A program made the position numbers and the translations under genes. Under the pieces are notes generated by a model, which was given only the letters and a program-made list of their open reading frames with translations, was not told where the DNA came from and made no database searches. 64,000 bases of DNA from Chimonanthus salicifolius (Eukaryota > Streptophyta > Magnoliopsida > Laurales > Calycanthaceae), in the NCBI GenBank assembly GCA_013350335.1, contig CM023540.1, positions 24,469,175 through 24,533,174 on the forward strand, written 5' to 3'. Shown in pieces: positions 50,101-62,100 of this stretch. How positions within the stretch are numbered: position 1 is the stretch's first letter; each line of letters begins with the position of its first letter.

Positions 50101-53100
50101 ATTCTCTCCCCAGTAAGCCATTCTGTGTGGCCATTCATGGAAAGGCACATTAGTTGGTTTGGATCTGGGAATTGTGGTCCCTACCTGTACAAAAGGAAAC
50201 CAAGCAAACTATATATATTCATAGAATTGTCCCTCTTTTATGAAATGCCCTGAAGTGCATATGATAGTACTGCCTGAGAAACTTCACAAGAAAATAAGAA
50301 TGGATGATATGCTTATGGTATGAATATGGCAATATGATAGTCACATCCAAGTTTCACATGCTAGTCTAAGAGACAACGATTACTTATAAGCATCTTCGGC
50401 AAAAAAAAAAGAGTACATAGTAAAAGAAGTGGAAGGACAAACTGCAAGTGAGCATCATTCAATAGAAAGCTAGGGGCAGTAAAAGGAGCCAACCAGCTTT
50501 TGAGAACTCACCACATATGGAACAGGAGCATCCAAAAAGTCTAGCATGTCATTTGGCAAAACCTGGAAATGTATGCAAATTGGAAAAAGGCTGCAAGGTT
50601 AGAAACACCAGAGTTTTCCAAAGCCTAATGAGTATACAAAAGTTAGACATCCTACAACAGCCTCCAAAGCATAAGTGATTCCATACCGGCATTAGTAGGC
50701 TCTGCCATTGGTAGGGCCGGATTAGTGGAACAATTGATAAGACTGAAGCAGACAAGACTCCCTACAAGCCAAAAGCACAATTAATTTCATCTGTAATGAA
50801 TTTCATACACAATCACATTGCAAACAGGTACAAAATGTTCAAGCTGACACACAGTGTGGTACCCAGAAACAGAACACAAGTAACAAAACTATATGACAGC
50901 TTTCACGAGAAACCGTCATATTAAACCAAACTAAGAGTGTAATGTTGGTTACCAAATTTGAGCATAGGAACACAATTTGTTTCTCCAAAAGTGCCCCTGC
51001 AAACAATGTTAACACCTGAAAAGTGAAAAGACAGCTGCATCAAAGTTAGATTTCTATCAGACAATGAAATGAAACCTCCAAATATTTTATCAAATCCATG
51101 ATCTTGAAAAGCTGTTACAAAAAGAAGCTTATAAATTCTTAAAGCCCTCAGAAAGAAAGCCGCCAAGCAAAACCGTTGGGGTGGTGAATGTCATTACCAA
51201 AATGTCCCTAGTGATGGTGATGCAGGACAACTAATAGGGTGACCCTAAATGCCTAAATTGGTCCGCATCAGATGGTCACACTTAGCAGTAACCATCACCT
51301 GTTCTTAATGTACTATCACAGAACAAATAACAAAGTGTAAAGGGAACTCTAAATTAAGAAGGATCAATCGTATTTCTCCAAAAATTCAATCATTCCTTTG
51401 GAGTCATAAGTTTGAAATACAAGTAAACATTATCAAGGTGTAAACGGAATGTCATGTCCCTCTCAACTTTGTGATGTTTAAAAATTGTCAGCCATCACTT
51501 ACAAAAAAACACATATTGAAGACGGGAAAAAATAATGAGAAGAACAAGATTAATAATGTTTTGAAACTACGAAAAATTTTCACATGGGCGGCATCCCTAT
51601 ATGGAGCCCTATGTGAGGCCCATCGACCCGCAAACACTTTTTCTCTCTCTCACACAGTCACACCAATCTACCGCCTACCTAATTTGAACCCATTTCGAAA
51701 TGATCTCACTATTGGATTAAAAAATCCATCCAAAACTAGCCCATTGTGGTTATTGATCTTTGGACCCCTAAAATCATGGTTTTCAAATCCAATGGACCGG
51801 ATTTTTTATGATAAACATCATCCTAAAAATACCTCTCAAACACACCCATCCCCATACATGTGGGCCCCATTGGGCCCAGGGCACTACCACCCATGGGCGA
51901 TGTCATCCAGGAGAAAACGATGCCTGAAGCTACATCATGGTTTCAGAATCAATTTAATTGACAAGAACTCAACTCAACCCAGTCACACCAGGTGACAGGA
52001 TTATGAAATCAAATTTGTACTGGTTCCCAGTGAAATCACGCCTCATGATTCCTTTTTTAAGTGAAACTATATCTGATTTCACTAGATTTACTCCTAACCA
52101 AAACCCAGTTAGAGAAGAACAGCAAGGAGGATGAAAACATTTGGTGACACATACAATGACGAAAAATTGTGATGCTCCTACACATGCTCTATGATGAACA
52201 AAAATCACTACAAACTAATTTTTGAACAGCCTGGTTAATTGACCATGTCCCAAGACAACATTTGATGATCTACTTACTCTAACCCTGGTCAATGTTTCAA
52301 GTCGTGGCTTAAATTAGATGATTCAAATTTCAATGCATTTTCTTGTCAAAACTGAAAATTGATGTACTACAATGTCAGCATCCTAAGTAATCCACCAACA
52401 CTTCCCCAAGACTGTTTCCAACTCTAAAATTCAAAATGCCCCCATGGAAGAGTATGCCTTTGGAAAATCCTCAACCAAAGAAGTTTTCTATTTGGGGATT
52501 CAACAGCTAACCTTGTCTACAAATGATTGTCAGAAAAGAAATAAACACCAATCAGCATAATTGAAAAAATGAGATTTTTTCCAGTTCATACAAATAAAGT
52601 ATTCTTAGCTAAGCATACAATAAACAAGTGTTTCTTGCATCATGTAAAGCTTACATGTTCAAGCCTCAAGTTACCGCATATGCATGCAACAGTCCAAACA
52701 GATAGAGCCATTGCCTCCTCCTCCGCTAAGAGTGCACCATGCGCCTGACATACATAGGAAAACTTTCATGTTTGTCCAAAATGGAATACAAAAATAAAAT
52801 TGTTCAATGTGGTTTAAGACATTTCGTATCTATGAAAGTAGGTGAAAAACAACAGCTGGATAGAAGACAATCTAAAAATGTACCTCAGCCATTTCCAAAC
52901 TTGTACTGCAAGTTCTCAGGTCAATGGTTGAGCCCGCAATATGCAGAACCATTTCACCTGGTCTATGAAATTCCAAGGGATGCAGGTGCTCCAGAGGATG
53001 GAAAGTAAGCATTGAACCTCTGGCAGGGCAGCGTAAGCGGTAATATTCACAAATTATCTGTAATGTCCCACGATTGTTTGCCTGAATTATCAATAAAAAT

Positions 53101-56100
53101 ACCAAGTATGAGACTTACATGAGATTTAAATATCAAACAGGGGTGACTCTTAAGAAGCCTTGCCCTTAATTAAAACAGGGAGAGAGGGGCAAGTCGGGGA
53201 GAGGGAGTGCACATTGGAGGTGTAGCAATGAGAGAGGTGTCCATTGTGGTCAGATTAATTTTCAATATGAAGGAGGTTCAAGAATAGTTATCAATTCTGT
53301 TCTATTCCAACCAAAATGTCCAGAACACTCCATTTCAGTACAAAAACCGAAACAAAAACATGTTGTGAAACATTCAGGTATGTCTTCTCATTCATTTCGA
53401 CTATTTTTGTCTTCATTTTCATCCTATTTCAACTCTACTTTCATCTTGTTTCACCCAATTTTTATGATATACATTTTTAATTTTTTTTCCCAAAATTCAC
53501 GCTTCTCATATATTAAAATTTAAAGTTAAAAAGACTTTCCCACGTTAAATAGTATTAATCTGTATTTTAACATAACAATGTAAGTTCACGTTATAAAAGC
53601 ACTATCACTTTCATTAGAGAGTGAGACTGTAGAATACTCTTTCTAAGTAATAAAAGTTATTTATGTACTAACATTTTTCCCAAGATTGTGTAGAGTGGTA
53701 GTACACAAGGAAGAAAGGGTAAGTCATATGAGACCAGGGGAGGATCTGCTATATGGGATAAAACATCTACGCAGACTTTGAAAGAGGCAAGAGTCTCAAG
53801 AATCTGGGAGCTTATTAAATTTGCTTACTGAGATTTAATTTGTAGGGATGACCAGAATACTTGCGTGTGAATCTGGAAGCCTTGGGGGAATTTAAATTTA
53901 ACCTCTTTTTCAAGGCTCGGAATCCAAGTCTGAGTACTTGACAATCTTGCTCCTTGATGTGGAAATGGATCACTCCACAAAGGATAGAAGCTGTTGGGTG
54001 TGCAGAATTTGAAGCAGAAATGTCAATAAAAAAGGATCTCGGAAACTGGAAGATTTTGCATGAAGATGATGACCTGACATGCTCTTTGCAGGCTGGAGGT
54101 GGAAGGTGTTGACCATTGGTTCGCACGAAATGCCTATGCTTCATCAATTTAGGAGTACCTAGAATTATTTCGGCATTGTTGGGCTAAGGGTGGGACTTTG
54201 GAGGAATGTAAATGGGTTGGGATTTTGCCCATTCAAAGGGTGAGGCAAAAGAATGTGGTGTAATAGTATAATAAGGAAGTAATGCGAGGATGTCCAAAGA
54301 AAGACAAATGAGTTTTTCATGTTTGGAAAGTCAATAAAACTAAACAGATGCGTGAAGGAAATCGAGTTCAAGGGAATCTATGCCATCAATCGACAGAGGG
54401 GTTGGAGGGTTGTATGGAGGTTAGTGGTAGGAAAAGGAAGACAAAAGAAAATAGAAGAAGCCAGCAAGGGGGATGTTTCAAGTTTTATGCAAGTGTGACA
54501 ACAAGGAAACTGGGGCTGGCAGGTTTTTCAGGAGTATCACATGATGACAAGGGTAGTGTACATGCCTATTTCTCAGGCTCGATAGGGAAAAGAAATCAAA
54601 TGAGGCGGAGTCTTTGTAAAAAAAGGGAAATGAGGAAGAGCTATTAGTGATAAAGGTGGCTTTTATGACATTTAAAGGATGCAATCAAAGGAAGCTCAAG
54701 GGGATTCAGCAAGTACAATATCATCATGGACGGCAGGGAGAAGAAAAGTTCCTCCAAGAACATGGGGCATAACAAAGGAGATTAAAGCATTGAAAAAGGG
54801 ATGGAAGCTTCAGGAGATCAACCAATTCAATAGCAGATTTTTTTTTGGCCAAGCATGGAGTTGAGAGAGGTGGGTTGAATGTTGGGAAAACATTGGACTA
54901 GATAAACTATATAGTGAGAAAATAGTTTATGAGGTTGATTGTACATAGAGATAAGGAGGGACATACATGTTACACGGATTCATTTGTAACAGTATAGGTC
55001 GCATATTCTGTAAAATAACAGTGCCTGTATCTTTGTTTAGTAATCATAGTCATCCTTACCTTTCCAAAAAAAAAAAAATTCTTATAAAAAGGGCACAAAT
55101 CTCCAAAACAGGAACTTCTCATTTCAAAACTTAAAAAGAAGGAAATTTTCAAACCTTGGCCCATTCAAGAATGTCAATGTGATCACTGGAATCTTCTCGG
55201 CCAGAGGAAGAGGGTTCTTCCATTTTAAAATAAAAAGACATTATAAAAAAGGGAACACATCTCCAAACAGGAACTTCTCATTTCAAAACTTAAAAAGAAG
55301 GAAATTTTCAAACCTTGGTCCATTCAAGAATGTCAATGTGATCACTGGAATCTTCTCGGCCAGAGGAAGAGGGTTCTTCCATTTTAAAATAAAAAGACAT
55401 TATAAAAAAGGGAACACATCTCCAAACAGGAACTTCTCATTTCAAAACTTAAAAAGAAGGAAATTTTCAAACCTTGGCCCATTCAAGAATGTCAATGTGA
55501 TCACTGGAATCTTCTCGGCCAGAGGAAGAGGGTTCTTCCATCTCTCCTTCATCCATGTCACTCCTAAAGTTTCTGTCTTCACGTGGGGAACCCTGGAAAC
55601 TACAAGGAACAATGCCATCACAATATTTAAAATTTCTTCCAAAGAATGATTCTCAGGTATGGACAACAATGATGGCCACCAACCTTGTTGAGGAATCAGA
55701 GCTTTCACACTGGTGAAAACGCAAAAGAGGTAAAACCGTCTCAGGTAAGCGTCTTTCTGTCATTTGTTTGCTGCTGGTCATTTCATCAACCAGCACATCA
55801 TGACCATTTGATATCTGGATTGCCGTGACAGATTCATTTCTAGTCATAAGCCTGTCTTCTTCCGAGTTGGCTGGAGAGTTCATGTCACTAATGGCTTCCA
55901 TTGATGGACTCTGGTCGGCTTCACACAATTGATGCTCTGGATCACACCCATTATCTGCAGTTCTTCTAGATGGAGAAAATTCTTCACTTATTTCAGATCT
56001 TTCTACAGATTCTATAGGCAGGTCTTCCAAACAATTATCCTTGAGTGAACCATTAACCGATTTCTTATCTGTTTCTTCTTCCTTATCATTACCATCTGAT

Positions 56101-59100
56101 TCAAAATCCATCATATTAATGCCTTTTGTCAACTGTTCCAACCTTTCTTCAGTGAAGATGCTGTAGGAAAATGGAAATCTCTCAAAAAAGATAAAAAAAT
56201 TATTATTTTTAGGATGTGCAAAATTGCAGAAATAAAAATAAATTGATATAGTCCCATTCAAACTCCAAACAACCTTGCTGTTAACAGGTCCACAAATCGA
56301 AATTCCTCCTGTATGGAGTTAGCGTAACAATTTTGAAAGGTTCGAAACTCATAAAAGAGAAATCCATGTAAAGAAGACAGGTTCATAAGGACATAACTAA
56401 TCATGGTTATCCGTGTTATTCATCTTCCTATGTCATAAATATGGGAGCCCCTTGTCTAAAATCAAGAAGATGAAGACGACATGGTCCCTGTTTGGTGCAC
56501 AAACATTTCAAGCATTCTTGGATACTTCGACTCAAGGTGTTATCCTACAGTTGTTATTACAGGTAAGTAATACAGAAGACAGGTTCATAATGATGTGACT
56601 CAATCATGGTTTTCCATATCATCCATCTTCCCACATCATAAATATTGGAGCCCCTTGTCTAAAACCTGGTATCCAACATTTCAAGAATTCCAAGATATGT
56701 CACTCATGGTGTCACCCTAGAGTTATTACAGGTAACTGGTGCATCAAAATGTGTAAAGTTCGAAGTCACCCTAGAGTTATTACAGGTAACTGGTGCACCA
56801 AAATGTGTAAAGTTCGATGATAACCCCGATCATACAGAAGGGGGAGGTAGAGTTCCTATGTTTATATTGAGAGAGGAAGGAGATAATGGTCGGAAATCCA
56901 GACTATATTAATCAAATGAATCCATAAGTGGAGGAATTGAACCATAAATCTCTCCGATGCCATCTTTTGCCTCATTCAGAATAGAAGCTTTCTCTCTCTT
57001 AACTGTCAAGTAATTTGTCAAATAGTTAGGATATTCCCATTTTTTGTACAATGTTTATATGGGGAAATTGCTATGATATAAGGCACATTAGGACATGCCC
57101 CAACACTGAGGATTCAGGAACCTATGATTCTGTGAGTTGAAGCCCCCGAAAGAACTGTTCATCTTCCTTCCCCCAAGGCATTACTACAATTTTTTAATCA
57201 TTCAGATCAGTCAAACGCTACTATTTTCGTGACAACAACTGGTTGCAAGGTTGATAAGCTCTTACCTTGCAACCACAAAGGATGTAATAATGGCTACCAT
57301 GAAAGAAAAAAACCCTACCTATAACTGGTTTGCTACGACTGAAAAGCAAATAGAGATTCTTGTCACTATCCCGTGCACAAAATACTTCTATATACTTATT
57401 CAGCTTATATTAGATCTAATACTTTTGTCGCCAATATGGCATAAAAGAATACTCTATGAACTGGCCTTCATCAATACTTTCACATTTTGCACATTTTTAC
57501 TGGATTCATACAAATAAACACAAGAAACAAGAAAGGGAAGGGCAAAAGTCATCTCAAAGGAAATCATAAAGATCACGTGAATTGGCAACTAGAATCAGAT
57601 CAAAGTCAAATGATGAACCTTTTCAGTATAGCGAAATGCAACTCAAAGAATGGAAGCCTTGAAAGAATGCAATAACACCGGGGTGTGGTTATGACGAGAC
57701 GACTCAGAAATGAGGAATAAGGTTGCTCATCAGAAATCATTGAAATTAATCCAGAAGGTTTCTGTACAATTTCCTCAACCAACATACAGCAACCATACAA
57801 AGTTGAATCATCAGCAACCTGAGGACAAACAAGAAACTTCACCTTAGAATCACATATAAGAAAGGTAATACCCTCAAGATAGTAGCATGGAAATGTTAAG
57901 CAGAGGTTAAGGGATTAAATATGGGCATGAGAGAAGACAACAACAAAACTGTCAATTTCTTTATACTTTTGAAAGCAACAAAAAGGCCATTTCAACCTCC
58001 TCTCCTCTTCCTCCAAACCACCATGACAACATAGTTCCAAACACCATCAAAAGCCAGACTTCAAAGATTGAGGAACTTGCTCAAGATTCAAAAAGCCTTG
58101 AGGAACTTGGTCCATTCTGAGCTGTATTGACCTTCTTCCACTGGCCCTCCCACATATGATCATGGACATCTTTTTGGAAACCATGCTATTACTGTTGCAG
58201 TCAGATTAAAATATAAAACAGTGTCATATTGTTGTGTACAGTAATTATTAAAATCACATAGTTGGACATGTTGCCAACAGAATTTATTTGGCCAGACAGT
58301 AAATGGCCAGCTTCATCACATCTGGTATTTGTGTTTATTAAAGAAATGATCACCTTCACACATCATTCTCAAATTTGTTTTGATATATAGAGTGCAAATC
58401 AATCTTTGTTTCTGCAGACGCACACGCACAGAGCCTGATAGCATTCCATTTGTTTTTACACCCACTAGCACCCCCACCCCACCCTGAATTCGGTCCCCAC
58501 ACAATTGGACTCCATACCAGAGTTACAACCATAATGGACTCAAATTTGATACAATTGCATCCTTATCTACTTGTTGATCTTTGGGGACTTAAAACCAAAC
58601 CTAGACTCGTCCAATCAAGTTCATTTTTGGTGTGCACAACAATAACATACCAAACACAGACCCTTCCAATCGACCCCCATGATCATAGGTGGGCCCACAT
58701 ACAGCTCTTATCATTAGAACCCCTCACGGGGTGTGTAGTGGTGCACCCCCACCCCCACCATGAATTGGGTCCCCCAATTGGACTCCATACCTGAGTTACA
58801 ACCATAATGGATTCAAACTTGATACAATTGCATCCTTATCTACTTGTTGATCTTTGGGGACTTAAAACCAAACCTAGACTCGTCCAATCAAGTTCATTTT
58901 TGGTGTGCACAACAATAACATACAAAACACAGACCCTTCCAATCAACCCCCATGATCATAGGTGGGCCCACATACAGCTCTTATCATTAGAACCCCTCAC
59001 GGGGTGTGTAGTGGTTGAAAACACATGCACACTCAGGCACACTCAAAACTGCTAATTCTGAATGCTCAAACTCAAAACAAACAGAAATCCTACATTGGCA

Positions 59101-62100
59101 AAACCGAGAACATGAAAATGAAGAAGCATGAAAAACTAATTAATTACCTGTAAACGAAATACAAAGGATAGATCACTTTGTTTGAGGTGCTCCTGCAAAA
59201 TGAAGCAACATGGTCATTGTTGCAAGTGTTTACGGAAATGAAACAGCATAAATTAATATGTGGGACGAAGAACATTGCTAAGACTGGATTTTAGAACTGG
59301 ATTCTTTGGGGATCGCTGGAAGTATAATAGAAGGAGACTCGAAAGTAATAGTGGGGTGGGCTATTGGTTTCAATTGTCCGTGGATTTTCTTGGATAAAAT
59401 CGAGAAGATTCGACACTCAATTTCCACCAACAACTATCAACTCAATTGGTCTCCTCAGTCAGCAAACTCAGTTGCCGATGTATTGGCTAGAGAAGGGGTA
59501 TCTTGACAATGGAAAGAGTTTTCCATCACTTGTAATTAAAGGGGTCTTTTTCTAGCAAAGATGCATTTTGGCCATCTATTGCTTCTGTAATTATTTAAAC
59601 TTTTAATATATAACACAGTTACCTTTCAAAAAAAAAAAGAACATTGCTAAGACATGTCATGAACTCCAAAACTCAAACTTGAAAGATAGTTCTGGTATTG
59701 AAAGCCCATAAGCAAAGGAACCAGGCATATAAATCTGGTAATAAGGTGTATTATAGGAAACCAACAATGTCATGGTATATGAATGCAGGATGTGTCAAAG
59801 GATAGATGTTCCTTCTAAAAGCAGTAATTTTACCTGTCCAAGAAGAATCTCATTTAATTCACTCATTGAAGGAGTTCTTTCAACAGCATGAACCTGGCAA
59901 AGAAAGAAATAGCAATACAGTTGGAAGATCAATGTTGTGAAAATCAAATCACATCAGAGAATCACCTTTGCGTCTTTGAATCACAAACTGTGAATCGTAA
60001 ATAGTAGAATCATAAGATTCGTCATGGTCTCAGTAAAAATGTATAAATATATAAAATTACATAAAAGACATCTAAAAATAGCAATATGAGCACTTCACCA
60101 ATTTTCTTCCAATATTAAGTGAACATTCATATAGATGGCAATATGAAATAAAATAATATAGACCTATTTCATTGGAACACAAATTTCAAATTCCAATGTC
60201 TAGAAGTATAACAAGAGTATATTCTACAACTAAAGTTGTAAAAATCTAATAATAAACTTAAAAAAAAAAAACCTAAAAAATCTAAAGGTCCCAAGAACCC
60301 AACATTTGAAGCCTTAAAAGCCATCAAAATCAAAAGAATAATGCTTTCAAATTCCAAATAGCACCATAATTCTATCATCCCTGGGAATAATAAGATTTCT
60401 AAAGCAACAATAAATCGTTCCTCTTGTCAGCTTGTACGAATCATGAGATACAAATTATGTATCATAAGATTTTAACAACAACGCAGAAGATCGTAAACAG
60501 ATATGCATCCATCCAAATGTAAGGTCATAATAAGCTTACAAAAGAGGGCAATCACTTTACCCTTGGTTAAATTGCTACAACCATAGTTTTCAGTCTCGGC
60601 CAAGTTCTTGGTTGACCAGCCAAGTTGACTCAACCCATTCAAAAACCCAGTCACTAGGTTGGGTCAAACGAAGTGTATAGAGTTTTGAACTGACAAGGCC
60701 AAATTGTTGGTCGACTTGCCAAGTTGACTCAACCCAATCAGATACCTCATCACTAGGCAAGGTCAAACTAGGTGGAATTGAGTTTTAATCTAACTATACC
60801 AAGGTAGAAGACTTACCAAGGCAAGACAACTAAGTTGGATATTGATTAAATCACTCCAATGACTAGATTATGTCTTTAAATAAAATAATGAATTGTTATT
60901 AGTTTAGACTTCAGAATTTGAAAGTTGCATGAATAGACATTAATAATTTTGACAGATTATTATGAAGTTATGGATAATATGTGACTTATGGTTATATTAA
61001 CGGGACACCCTTGTACTTTTTTTCTTAAATGACAAAAATGCCCTTTTAAACATAATAATTCAGCTTTTATATTAAACTTTAGTCAAGGGCATTTTCATCA
61101 TTTACGTCAAAAAGAAAGTAAAGGGGGTGTCCCTTTATTAAAAAAAAATGGAGGTGTCCCCATCAACCCTACTTATTCTAACTTTTTTTTCTTTTTGAAT
61201 AATACTTATTCTAGTAATCTCGTTAGAAGCTTCACAATTATTTATAAAGAACAGCTTTATTTTGGTGATTTATTAACTATAAAAATTTCAAAAAAAATTA
61301 TATCTTTTTGTCAGATAAATCTATATAAATTCAATAACAAAATTGTATAAATTGAAGGATACATACATCCAAATGGAAAATACAATATAATATGATATAA
61401 TAATAGATGTCTGAAATCCCTCGTGAGGGATATTTTTTCACTCGCCCATACAATATGAACCTTTCTCAAGTTGACTCATCATTGGACTTAAATCCATCCT
61501 AAATTGAGCTAACTTTTACCATTAATATTTGGACCCTTGAAAGCCATGGCCTATGAAATCCAATGGAGTAAATTTTGGGATACAGACATCATGAAAAAGC
61601 CTTCCAAATGAAACCATAGGCACCTGGGTAGACTATCACACATGGGCCCCATTTAACTTACTTAAGGCCAAGGCTGCATTTAACTTCTTTTAGTTTGGTC
61701 ATGGGCCCCATTTACTACTTTTCCCACACCGACACAACACTACTAACCATGAATTGGATCTTTACCTATGATACCTAGAAACTTCAAAGTAGGCAATATT
61801 CTTATGCGATGTCACGTCAGACACTTCAATTTTTCTTGTATGTGTAAAATTGATATCTCGTCGTATCCATGGTGATTCTTTACCATATCAGTGCCACGTG
61901 TGGGCCTTAATAGATCCTTACCCAAATTTGATCCAATTCTGAGTAACACTTACCACCAAACTCACTCTTGCACTATGACCTTGGTTTAAAAAACTGGCGG
62001 GTTCGAACTGGGAATTGGTTGGACCTAATACGTTTTTTTTTTTGTTATAACGGTATCAGCAAAATATCGGTTGAAAATTTTTTTTTTTAGATTTTTTCTT

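Noticed and set aside
55179..55649. 156-codon plus-strand ORF with a perfect internal repeat
   Set aside because: It is antisense to the DENN exon triplication. The unit length is a multiple of three, which keeps a chance frame open.
58450..59055. Two plus-strand ORFs of 114 and 82 codons with identical sequence
   Set aside because: They are produced by the 273-bp duplication of non-coding repeat and have no recognisable domain.
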